A DNA stretch of 64,000 nt, taken from positions 124,887,450-124,951,449 of the forward strand of contig CP136069.1 in assembly GCA_032622095.1 (NCBI GenBank), in the 5' to 3' direction. Within the stretch, counting starts at the first letter, position 1; each line of letters opens with the position of its first letter. Both the position numbers and the translations under genes were made by a program. A model generated the notes under the pieces. The model ran no database searches and was not told the DNA's origin. It saw only the letters and a program-made list of their open reading frames with translations. Positions 1-9,475 of this stretch are shown one piece after another. Origin of the DNA: Siphonodentalium dalli (taxonomy: Eukaryota > Mollusca > Scaphopoda > Gadilida > Siphonodentaliidae).

Positions 1-169
1 TAAATAAATATATTCCTTTTTGAACATATAACAAATAAATTAACAAATTCTCCTTATGGTTTGTCTGCATGTATACATGCAGCAGTAACAGGAAAATATC
101 CAAAAGGTATGATGGAAATGCTAGCAGGTCTTGGTCTAAGACACCAGGACCGACATCATAGTGGCATTG
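1..169 (+). CDS. possible partial exon of an unidentified protein
   Basis: An open frame from base 4 encodes a segment containing SPYGLSACIHAAVTG and later KGMMEMLAGLGLRHQD. It ends at a good splice donor (ATTG followed by GTAAGA), leaving phase 1. The amino-acid composition looks like real protein, but I do not recognise the family. Either the exon begins before the window, or it begins after the AG at 81-82, which follows a moderately pyrimidine-rich stretch. No continuation exon was found downstream on this strand. It could also be chance or an old pseudogene. Confidence 0.3.
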
Positions 170-172
170 GTA

Positions 173-990
173 AGATCAAATGTTATTTCACACAACCATT
201 TTTCTGTAACCTGAGTGGTTATACTTAGTAATATTTATATCTTTTTATGTCTTTTATAAATATCAACATTATTGAAGTATATGCCGTATGAAATAAAGTA
301 ACACCATTTAAGACTCATTTGAGTCTTAAATGGTGTTACTTTATTTTATTCCCATTTATAAATATCAACCCTTGTGTTTTATTTTTCTAATTGTCTATCC
401 ATCCACTGATAGAAATTGTACTCTTTGGTCTGAATTTAATGGCTTGTCGCATTTTGAAGTCTCAAAATATAACAAATAATTCTTGCTTCTGTCCTTATAT
501 TAAATCACTGAGCTAAGGTGAAGATCAGCTTGATAAAAATTAGTTTAGCCGAGTTCTCTGTTTCACCTCATAACCAAAATTCACTGAGTATTTTCTTAAT
601 TGTGGTATTGTGGTTATCATTATAAGTTAAAAAAGTAATGAAATATTTTATACAGACTTTAATACTCATCAGAACACTTCTGAAGTGGAAATTACTAGTT
701 CAGATACAAAAAAGGAGCCCCCATTTTCTTCCAGATGCATTTTGTATAACAATTAGATGGCAAAATATAAGAAACATGGTTTTCAGCACTATATTGACAA
801 GTTCTGTCAGATATATTCTCTATATCATGGGTGAACTTCTAAAAGGTCGTACCTCAGGAAAATCAAATTGTTCAGGGGACACGATAAACTACTTATCTAT
901 GGAACTATACTTGGTACACCCTTTTAGAAGCACACCGACGATACGTCTGTTTTGATATAGCTCCTCCCAAATTCTGCATACATAAATGTA
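173..990. other. AT-rich sequence with no gene recognised
   Basis: Apart from the perfect hairpin at 291-346, I see no coding signal here. A 105-codon open frame from 638 resembles no family I know and has no supporting splice or promoter context. Confidence 0.5.
291..346. repeat. perfect 27-bp inverted repeat (hairpin), miniature element
   Basis: The arms AAATAAAGTAACACC... and its exact complement are 27 bp each and are separated by only two bases. A 15-bp direct repeat, TTTATAAATATCAAC, lies on each side at 253-267 and 355-369. The shape is that of a tiny fold-back insertion, though the direct repeats do not abut the arms. Confidence 0.75.
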
Positions 991-1252
991 TTAACCCTTT
1001 CTATACTAAATGGGTTATCCCAATCAGTTATAAAAGGATACACTGAAATGATGTATTATTCATTAGGAGGGATGTTCAGGTAGTAAAAGCAGACAACATT
1101 ATGACGAAAAGCTAATACAAGTACAGAAGTTGTCATATTCATTGGAGGATAATGTTCAGATAATAAGTTCAACTAACAACTTTTGAACTTATTATCTGAA
1201 CATTTCCTAACATAACTATGCGTCAATGAGTATTTAGTATAGAAAGGGTTAA
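991..1252. mobile_element. TTAA-flanked MITE, CCCTTTCTATACTAAA ends
   Basis: TTAA at 991-994 and at 1249-1252 bracket terminal inverted repeats CCCTTTCTATACTAAAT. The right half contains an inner hairpin with arms GATAATAAGTTCAA / TTGAACTTATTATC around 1156-1199. There is no coding capacity. TTAA duplication is the hallmark of piggyBac-type transposition. Relatives with similar ends and the same inner AATAAGTTCAA motif lie at 40480-40740, 43340-43560 and 48212-48478. Confidence 0.8.
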
Positions 1253-1267
1253 AGTTGGAGGTTGTGC

Positions 1268-1680
1268 TTAACCTTTCTATGATTGGAGCTGTAATAAAGA
1301 TCTTTTGCCAACAAATGGGCCAAAACCGGCCAAATAAAGCTTCAACAGCCTAAAATATCTTCGGTCTGTCTCAATAGAACCATATACAAATATGGATATC
1401 ATTGGAACCGGCTCCTTGACCACATTGTGATAGTTACAGTTATGCCCTGTGCCAATGCATTCTCTTATATATGCGAGTCGACCATAGGTCGGCTCGCATA
1501 TATAAGAGAATGCATTGGCCTACATTCTTTAACAATTTTATAATTTTTAATGTGTTAAGCCAATGCATTCTCTTATATATGCGAGGCAACCTATGGTCGA
1601 CTCGCATATATAAGAGAATGCATTGGCACAGGGCCCTTCTGTTGGGTAAAGGGTTAAAGATCTTTTGCCAGTGCATTCTC
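1268..1680. mobile_element. composite of TTAA MITEs with two CCAATGCATTC hairpins
   Basis: It starts as TTAACCTTTCTATGATTGGAGC. It contains two hairpins, 1452-1518 and 1560-1626, whose arms read CCAATGCATTCTCTTATATA with GCGAG near the tip. A further arm at about 1669-1687 runs into the last codons of the SelU gene. The same hairpin recurs at 33608, 39601, 41593, 46258 and 47087, each time inside an element with CCCTTTCATGAC-like ends. Confidence 0.7.
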
Positions 1681-2309
1681 TTATATACCAAGAAATCTGC
1701 TTTGGGCAACATCATCTGATGTACCAACGAGTTCTGAGGCAACTTTATGAAACTCATCATAAGTCAGTGAGTTGAGTGAAAGCTTTGTAACAGTGTTGCC
1801 ATAGTACTTCCTCTGTGACCTTGTGTAGGTGGGGTCATAATGATTGACAAGTATACTCTCTACAAACTCCTCCCATTTTCCCTGATGAATCATCTCCCTC
1901 CAAATTTCAGTCGTTCTCTTATCAGAATACCTCTCTAGCCTGTCCACTATCTCAAATAGTTTGTCAGTCTCTATCCAGTGAGAGTAGTTCTGAATGGTGT
2001 ATTTAACACGATCTTCGATTGGAGCCTCTATTTCGAAACGATGTCCCGATAGCATTTTGAGAAACAAGGATTCTGGAATCGTACGATTACCCACTTTCAC
2101 ACTCTCCGATTCAACCCATATTGGCTTAGCTTTGGAAAATGTTTGTAGTTGCTCTCGTAACAATGACTGAAACATTTTCTGAGATGGCTGTTTACCATTG
2201 TAACCAAGCACCGATCCTCTGTGATTAGCGAGGCCTTCGATATCAAGGATCTGTTCTCCCTTTTCACCAAGAATTTTTAGAAGTTCAGTCTTTCCACTAC
2301 CAGTCAGAC
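1681..2309 (-). CDS. selU: SelU exon 2: P-loop ATPase-like domain and C-terminus
   Basis: The acceptor is a run of T followed by TAG, and the first two bases complete glycine 180. The exon encodes LTGSGKTELLK, GLANHRGS, WVESESVKVGN, and a helical C-terminal part with YDPTYTRSQRKYYGN, all typical of SelU. The reading frame ends LGI-stop exactly where the TATATAAGAGAATGCAC arm of a MITE begins, so the native C-terminus may have been slightly longer. Confidence 0.88.
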
Positions 2310-4241
2310 CTAAAAAAAAATTATTTTATTTTGAACAAGTAAATAGAAAGATACAATAGTCGCCCTCATAGATAGACACAATGTTGAAATCTGAACGTAA
2401 ATGACTTGAAATAAAAATCAATTTCAAGACATGTCTATGGCATTACCATAAGCACACAAGAGAAACAAGATGCACCATATTTCACTTAAAAGTCTATTAA
2501 AAGAGAGATTTATAATAATAAATCTTGCGCTGGTAATATTCATAAAGTAGTCAATTTTTCTGTTCTGTTGTAATAATTTATCTCCCCCGCCCTGGGTAAT
2601 TCCTCCCCCCCCCCACACACCCTTATAAATCATGAGGTAATATATTGACATAATTATGTAGCTGTTGGGTGGGTGTGAGGGGTTGACAAGTCAAAAATAA
2701 ACTAAAAACAAATTCCAAAATAACTTTTCTTATTATTTCATAACCTCTTAATATCAAATAAGTGGGGGAACAATGTATCATGGGTGGGGGATATCTGGGG
2801 GGGGGGGGGGGTATCATGGTATGCCAGTTCATAGCAAAATTATCGAAGGAAAAAGTATTTCTTTAACTTAACTTTGACTCAAAATTAATATCTTATACAA
2901 ATTAATACAGAAAGTTCAGGGAAGAGATACACCATCTTTAAATAACATTTTGGAAGACAATTATACATATTTGTTCAAACATTAATATCATTTCGTAATA
3001 CAAACATCATATACCAATCTTAATACCTTGTGATGTAGTTCTATTACGTATACGCTGTTGAGGGATATAACTCGGACCAATTTCAAATAGTTAAACCCAG
3101 ACTGAGGACTACCTATTAAAGGTACTCAATCCGATTAAGCACCCCTAAATTACTATTTCTTTGGCTTCAGGGGTAAAAAATATTCGATTCGAGTCGAGGA
3201 ACCCACCCATCAAAGCTCAGAGTGATCAGATATTGATTTTTGAAGTTTGTTGTTTCTCGAGATGTGTACTAATAATTGCCCCAGAAACACTTATTCAAAC
3301 GGACGAAGATGGATAACTCTAAAATCAAGTGGTAATAATAACGCAATTTTGACCGAGACCATCCTTTTGACGGCGTGTTTCTGGGCCACAAACAATAGAA
3401 ATAACAAAACTTCAAAACATTTATATCTGATCACTCTGAGCGTTGATGGGTATAGGTTCCTCGACTCGATTCAAATATGTTTTACTCCCGAAGCTACTGA
3501 AGCCAAAGAAATATTAATTTATGAGGGTCTGATCGGATTGAGTACCTTTAAGTTCTTGGGGAAAACTCATTGGTGTCATGACATTGTATGGCTCCTTCTG
3601 AAAAAGAACCTCTTCTTGGCTTCTGACAGAATGCTTGACCTCATTACAACTTGAAATGTATATTCCTAAACAAGTATTTACGAAGTATCAACTATCAACC
3701 CACCTGATATAACTCGAAAATTGTAATTTTTAAACTTCTCAAGATCTTCTATAATTATCTTTCTATAGTGCTTGTAACCTCCTTCGAGGACGAATACATT
3801 GAAGCCTATCTGTGAAAGAACTATTGCTAAACTTTGTGATCGTTTTCCTCCCCGCCAACAATATATCAGCGCTGAATAATTCTGAGGCTTCTTTACAAAG
3901 TGAGTTTCGATATGAGAAGAAATATTCCTTGAAACAAGATGAGCGCCAATTTTCCTGGCCTCGAAATTATCTGCTTTGTATTTTATTCCAACTTCAACTC
4001 TCTGTTTATCAGATAAAACAGGGAAGTTTAGTGCACCAATGATGTGGTCTGCTTCATATTCTGCTGGTGATCGGACATCAATCTTCTCGGAGACCTCTAT
4101 GAATGGATTGGATGTCATTTGTGGAGCACATGACGTTAACCTAGATGATTGATGACAATGTCGGAATATTCTTGTCAGGATGGCTCCTCTGGATGACACG
4201 CATACATGTAGTGACTTAACTCCAGTAGACTGAATCATCAT
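1681..4241 (-). CDS. selU: tRNA 2-selenouridine synthase (SelU/MnmH family), two exons
   Basis: This enzyme family replaces sulfur with selenium, through a geranylated intermediate, in 2-thiouridine at the tRNA wobble position, using selenophosphate. Exons 4241-3704 and 2309-1681 join in phase 1 to give 388 aa; the bacterial enzyme is about 364 aa. The rhodanese domain starts near residue 53 (KIDVRSPAEYEADH) and has CWRGGKRS with the catalytic-type cysteine at about 128. The Walker A motif GLTGSGKT (about 180-187) spans the splice. A P-loop domain with LDIEGLANHRGSVLG follows. An in-frame TGA two codons before the ATG fixes the start. The first 45 or so residues are rich in Arg and Ser and poor in acids, which suggests a mitochondrial presequence (inference). 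The last codons and the stop come from MITE-like sequence. Confidence 0.9.
2310..3703 (-). other. SelU intron with a MITE and poly-G/C runs
   Basis: The intron is about 1.4 kb. It holds a complete palindromic MITE at 3116-3551 and two homopolymer-rich stretches, poly-C near 2606-2620 and poly-G near 2798-2811, with a short inverted relationship (CCCCCACACACCC and GGGTGGGGG). No other feature was seen. Confidence 0.7.
3116..3551. mobile_element. TTAA-flanked palindromic MITE, AGGTACTCAATCCGAT ends
   Basis: TTAA at 3116-3119 and 3548-3551 flank inverted ends AGGTACTCAATCCGAT. The arms continue inward with the words CTTTGGCTTC, GAGTCGAGGAACC and GATCAGATAT and their complements, so most of the element folds back on itself. 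Further copies are at 31840-32119 (right part), 56448-56935 (complete) and 62720-63108 (left part). The open frames inside it are by-products of the palindrome. Confidence 0.85.
3704..4241 (-). CDS. selU: SelU exon 1: N-terminus and rhodanese domain
   Basis: It encodes residues 1-179 plus the first base of codon 180. The donor reads ATATCAG followed by GTGGGTTG. The context before the start is TGA GAA ATG ATG, so translation cannot begin further upstream in this frame. An acceptor-like TTTTCTAATTTACAG lies about 20 bases before the start, so a 5' UTR intron is possible. The rhodanese core includes KIDVRSP, the conserved spacing to CWRGGKRS, and LEGGYKHYR. Confidence 0.9.
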
Positions 4242-4259
4242 TTCTCAATTGAAGATAGA

Positions 4260-5030
4260 CCCTGTAAATTAGAAAATTCTTTAATATTTTGCTCTTTGAA
4301 AAACAAATAATGACACAAAATTAATTTAGTGAAATGTATCAAATTATAACTCCAGTATCCAGATGGTTTATACGTGTATAAGCATGAATATTTTTACATG
4401 TTACTCATTTCAACTGAATAATACTTCAGGCCTCCAAATAAGCTTACACAGTACTTTAAAAGACTCCTCTTATTGAGTGAATGATTTATTCAGCCCAAGC
4501 AAGTCTCCACATTTTCACATGAATTTCCATTTTTCGCAACAGCAAAATTCTATTTTATGAGTAGAACACTGTTTAGAACAGAATTATTTAAGAGAAGTCA
4601 TGATCTAGCTATAAAAAAACAGAATTGGCATTTTGGTGGCTGTTATGTCAATTCTGGGTATTATGTATGCTCTAGCAAGTCTGTGTCTTCCCAATTTTGT
4701 CTGTTTTTGATTATATTCAGCTGATAAAAATTGTTATTCAGGAAAAACCTGTCAAGGAGTATATGGTATGCTTTTTGATATTTAGATAGTTTTGTATACG
4801 TAACTAATATATTATATCGAACATTGGTGTCAATTCTCACACAATTTCTGTGTCTGCTTTTGTCACATTTTTTATTTACCGCGTGAATTTTGAAATCGGT
4901 CTCAGATTTTACAATTGACGGCAATCTTTTGATGATGACAGGGGAGCATAACTATATGTTATTAGTTAGATCTAACAGCATCTCTTCATGATTCTTGCAT
5001 TTATTCCTATAAATACGTCATTGGCAAAGA
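4260..5030. other. region upstream of SelU, no feature recognised
   Basis: AT-rich sequence that presumably holds the SelU promoter. I see no clear core promoter element, repeat or coding exon. An 87-codon frame on the minus strand at 4661-4924 has no recognisable similarity. Confidence 0.4.
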
Positions 5031-5034
5031 CATA

Positions 5035-5275
5035 GTGGCGAAATTTGAGAAGTTAACTTGTATATTTTCGATGATAACGTTAAATGAAGTTACAAATAAC
5101 TTTCACTGGCATTACAAATTAAGACTGTCCGCTTGCCAACTGAACAGACAAACTATTAAATACATTGGATATAGTCCAGGAGATATTGGTCGACCTCTGC
5201 ACCCCCCCCCCCTAGGACTTAACTTCACCCCACTAATTTTCTTCCTTAAGGTCTCCTCTAATTTTTTTCACTAGC
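5035..5275. repeat. direct repeat copy 1, ending in a fragment of the giant TA element
   Basis: About 235 bp are nearly identical to 6424-6665, starting CTTGTATATTTTCGATGATA. The last part (from about 5172) is the end of the giant palindromic element, reading GTCCAGGAGATATTGG then CTGCACC and a C-run. A segmental duplication therefore includes the flank and first 100 bp of that element. Confidence 0.8.
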
Positions 5276-5700
5276 AGGTGGACCCGACTTCGTCCGATCT
5301 GTTTCCCCTCTGCTTTTCGGCGAATTGCGCGATTTGACTTTGAATTGTCCATTTTGAAGGTGAAGGTGAGGTGGGGTCACGATTTGACCGTCCAAAACAC
5401 TGCCCGAACAAAAGTACCCGACAAAAGTACCCGTCGAAATCCATCCGGTTTTACCCGATTTGACCTCGAATTGATAATTTTGAAGGTCAATGTCAGGTCG
5501 GGGTCACGACTCGACCCGTCCAAATCACTCAGTGGACAAAAGTAAGCCCACGTATCAAATTTCGTCGAAATCCCATCAAAATTCGCGATTTGACATTGAA
5601 TTGACCCGATTTCAAGGTCAAGGTCACGTCGCACGGGCAAACGAATAGGATTACGACACTCCCCATACGAAAGAATCCCCAGACACTAATTTTCATCGAA
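5276..5700. repeat. diverged tandem repeats with GATTTGAC / AAGGTCAAGGTCA words
   Basis: Three to four diverged units of roughly 120-130 bp share GCGATTTGAC, TTGAA, TTTCAAGGTCAAGGTCAC and GTCGAAATCC. A further unit appears at 6298-6420. The nuclear-receptor-like word AAGGTCAAGGTCA is part of the repeat, so it is not evidence for a regulatory site. Confidence 0.6.
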
Positions 5701-5724
5701 ATCCCGTGATACTCCCCTTATAAA

Positions 5725-6105
5725 AAAGTACCGTGGTAAACCACGATAAAACCATGGTTTACCGTGGTAAACCACGGTAAACCAAGGTACATAGACGTAA
5801 CACCCTGATATACCACGGTGCACCATGATGTGTACCACGGTAAACCAAGGTACATCAGCATAGCACCATGGTTTACCGCGGTGCACACCTTGGTGTACCA
5901 CGGTAAACCAAGGTACATCAGCATAACACCTTGGTATACCACGGTGCACCAAGGTGTGTGTACCGTGTATACCACGGTAAACCACGATAACCTACATGTA
6001 GATACTTATACATAATGTTGGTATACCATGGTACATCAAGGTGTACACGTACCACGGTGCATCAAGGTGTGTATCATTGTGCATCAAGGTGTGTATCACA
6101 TCTCA
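5725..6105. repeat. palindromic minisatellite of ACC(A/T)(C/T)GGT units
   Basis: The sequence is a run of units such as ACCACGGTAAACC, ACCATGGT, ACCAAGGTACATCAGCATA and GGTGCACC. Most are near-palindromes around CCATGG, CCGCGG-like or GTGCAC cores. A higher-order repeat of about 60 bp ends in CATCAGCATAACACC. The array is open in frames on both strands because of its composition, and I do not regard those frames as genes. Confidence 0.75.
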
Positions 6106-6423
6106 CCACATGCAAGGTGAACCATGCATTAGTTACAGACATAACATGATTTTGGAGGCCATTACGATTGATTATAGTGTTTGGCGATATTATTATAGAA
6201 ATTATTAACAGCATAACTTCCCAGTATTGAGGGCCGCTATATAATAGGATTCGAGTCATAAACTCATTTTAATTATAATTACCATGTCGGGCGTTCGACC
6301 TTGAAATGACCCGATTTCAAGGTCAATGTCACGTCGCACGGGCAAATTAACAGGCCCATGCCACTACACGGCCGAAAGTATCCCCACATACCAAGTTTCA
6401 TCGAAATCGGTTTGGTCGTTTTC

Positions 6424-6665
6424 GAGTCCATCGCGAATAGACAGACTTGTATATTTTCGATGATAACGGCAAATGAAGTTACAAATAACTTCCACTGGCA
6501 TTACAAAATTAAGACTGTCCGCTTGCCAACGGAACAGACAAACTATTAAATACATTGGATATAGTCCAGGAGATATTGGTCGACCTCTGCACCCCCCCCC
6601 CCCCCAGGACTTAACTTCATCCCACTAATTTTCTTCATCAAGGTCTCGTCTAATTTTTTTCACTT
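6424..6665. repeat. direct repeat copy 2, leading into the intact giant TA element
   Basis: Near-identical to 5035-5275. Here the sequence continues beyond GTCCAGGAGATATTGG into a full element, so this is the more complete copy of the pair. Confidence 0.8.
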
Positions 6666-6666
6666 G

Positions 6667-7009
6667 TTAACCTCTTCGCTGCTAAATGACGTTATGACGT
6701 CGTGTGCTGGGCTGTTGACGTTATTGGCATTTTCCAATGGGAAAATATAGCGGGAATGTCAAAAGAACCATAAAAGTGACTCAGCTGAAAGGCTATTATC
6801 GATCACAATCGTGGAACATCATACACTGTTTGAAACGTCGAGATACAGTTATTCCGATGCACTAATCTCTGAGTTCCATTTATGTATAATGGCCTACTTC
6901 TAGTGTGATGAAGTAGGTCCGTAGTACATGTACCTACGGACCATATAGCACACGGCGTGCACTTTTACGTCCGTAATAGATACGGACGTCATAGCAGCGA
7001 AGAGGTTAA
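6667..7009. mobile_element. TTAA-flanked MITE, CCTCTTCGCTGCTA ends, nested in copy A
   Basis: It is bracketed by TTAA, with inverted ends CCTCTTCGCTGCTAAATGACG and its complement. Without it, the flanking CACTTG-TTAA-CAAG sequence is identical to the empty site in copy B (about 34723), so the insertion and target duplication are directly visible. A second copy, inverted, is at 41157-41552. Confidence 0.92.
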
Positions 7010-9344
7010 CAAGAAAAAAAAAGTGGCCGCAGAGACTCCAGACAAGATGGCGTCCATCATGGCGGCCATTTTGTTTTTAATGCACCAGGTCTCTTTGATC
7101 GCCATTATAGTAAAGATTATAGCACATGCGGTCCTGTTTTCTGCTCGATTCGTTATGCTAATATACAACCCTTACAAATTAGCCAAAAATCCGACACCAG
7201 AATCCAATATGGCGGCCAAGATGGCCGCCGAAATGTGAAAATATGCTATTTTTCTGTCATGTTACCACCTTTCGTTTGTCTCTGTGGGAAAATGTTAGAA
7301 TTTTTTTGCGTCATGTTATACATTTATCATATAGAGGAGTCATTGGCGAACACATGGGGACCATAATATGCATTCATTGCGGGATATTTTTGTCCGATAT
7401 CACATTTTCCCAAATGCCGTTATCATAGGTCAAAGTCGAATCTCCGTTAATAACGCGATGTTATGTTTCGAATCAATGAATGTTATTGCTATTATAACAA
7501 CACCAATGCATATATATTTGCAGGATATACTCGAGCTAGGAGTCCTCTTATACCTGAGTTGAGGAATATTTACCCAAATCCAAGATGGCGGCCAAAATGG
7601 CCACCAGAAATAGAAAAATCGCCGAAAATCGCTGATTTTAACATCAGTGAGCATTATTGTCATGACAACTCCACACCTGCTTACTATTGTAAGTTGGGAA
7701 CACTTAGGCGAAGAACTTTCCTTGTACCATATCCAAATAAAAGTCCCCCAAATCCAAAATGGCGCCCACAATGGCGGACAGATTTTGAAAAATCACAGAA
7801 ATTCCCTTATATTCACATCATTGGACATTATTGTCGAGACAACTCCATCCATGCGTACAGTTGAGTTGGAAATACTGAGGTGAAGTAATTACCTTACATC
7901 TCATGCAAGAAATGGTTTTCAAAATCGAAGATAGCTGCCAAAATGGCGACCGAAATTTGAATACACGCCTACATTCCTTTACTTTCTTAGGATGGGCGTT
8001 ATTGTTTCGCGATTTCTACCCACCATTACATGTTGATATGTATGAATTATTCATTAGGGTTTGGCAAGTGATATTCACAGTCAATATGGCGGCCAAACTG
8101 GCGGGCAGAAATTGAAAAGAAGCCGATATTATCACATACTAATTTCAACTTTTTGTCATAATATTGATTTGTATAAACTAAACGGTACATAATATAAGCC
8201 ATCTATTAGTTCCAATGTAAGTCGTAGCCTTTTGGAAGGATGAAAACCCACAATCGCGATGTGGCATTTCAAAATCCATTCTCCAATAAGAGCTCGTACT
8301 GGCCGTAACCGTATATGGGTGCGCCGAATAGTCATATTATGACTTCCAAGAATCAAAACAACAGTACCTGAGCTTATTCTGAATTGCCACATTCAGCATT
8401 ATCTAGACTCGTTTCCGTCTCTTCGTCAGATTAATCTATCTCACTCACAACAACAGTTCACAACTCTTCTTTGTAGAAGGGTGTCACTAATCGGAATGTT
8501 TCAAACAATACATATGCCGGTGTCCAGCTCACGTGTTTGTTTCGAACGCATGGAATTCTTAGCGAGCTTCATTCGTGGTATAGTTTATGGTATAATTCAG
8601 ATGTTACATATGGGGTATATGCGTCATCTTGTGCGATACACTATAAAGGTATTCGGTCGATGCGTATACTAGCTTTCAGAAGGACCTATCTATCTGCGTA
8701 TTGTCAGCTTTGGTGACCTAATGGGGATAACAACGTGTACACCTGGTGATTTTCCCAAACAGCCACTTCTCAATATATGGTTAATCAATTCACATACTCA
8801 TCTAATGCACTGACGTGCCCGGACAACTTCTGTATATGGCTTCGAATGTTGAAAGCCCAACATTTGACGAATACATTTCTGCTAAGGCGTATAAGACCAT
8901 AATGCATAATATACCCAAACTCCTTGAACATGATCATAAGAACAAGCTTGTTGGCGTCCAGCACTCGTCTCACCGAACAGATCCAAGCAGATGATAACAA
9001 TAGACACGGTGCTAGTTTGTGGGTATGTGTCATGATAGTGGAAATGAAATTGGACCATGACTGCACCGCCCCTTATTCTGTTATGTTTTAGATTCAGACA
9101 GGATCTCATGTGTGGCTTTGCTTTCCTTGTATGCTAAGATGGTATGTTCCCATCCGTTTGGAAGCCGTTCTTAATCAACTGGACCAGGAGTATGCCGTTG
9201 GCTACTGCTGTATACGCGCCACCAAGACTGGGTGTAGTCTTAACGGCGATACCTTTGATAGTTGGCTGATATGTCATACTCACGCTGCCTGATATCATGG
9301 TATGGTTCAAGAAAGTGCAAATGCCATCAACAAAAGGGTGAAAT

Positions 9345-9475
9345 GTTCAACGCGAAGAACATCCAGAGGAATGTTACGTTGATGAGCTCTTGCATTCAGT
9401 TCAACAAACGTTGGTACACCAAGTGATTTCTTGGTAACATCACCATTGCGACCATTTTCCTACATGAGACATTAA
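9345..9475 (-). pseudogene. coding-like fragment shared by both giant elements
   Basis: On the minus strand the sequence reads [20 protein letters not shown] followed by HQRNIP. The matching segment of copy B at 36571-36675 on the plus strand reads [20 protein letters not shown], again followed by HQRNIP. The reading frame and conservative changes are kept between copies, although both are broken soon after. It may be the remains of an ancestral element protein. I cannot assign it to a family. Confidence 0.35.

Noticed and set aside
3247..3654. 135-codon plus-strand frame as a gene
   Set aside because: It lies inside the palindromic MITE at 3116-3551 within the SelU intron and is shared in broken form with the other MITE copies.
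5580..5640. AAGGTCAAGGTCA as a nuclear-receptor response element
   Set aside because: The word is part of a diverged tandem repeat present several times without a nearby gene start.
5686..6015. Long repetitive open frames on both strands (PWFTVVHxG-type repeats) as a repeat protein
   Set aside because: Both strands are open because the minisatellite unit lacks stops in several frames. There are no start, splice or flanking signals.
7430..7864. 113-135 codon frames on both strands near 7.4-7.9, 11.0-11.4 and 35.2-35.6 kb
   Set aside because: They recur in both orientations within the arms of the giant palindromes, contain the CCAAGATGGCGGCCAAAATG-type words typical of the repeat, and match no protein family.
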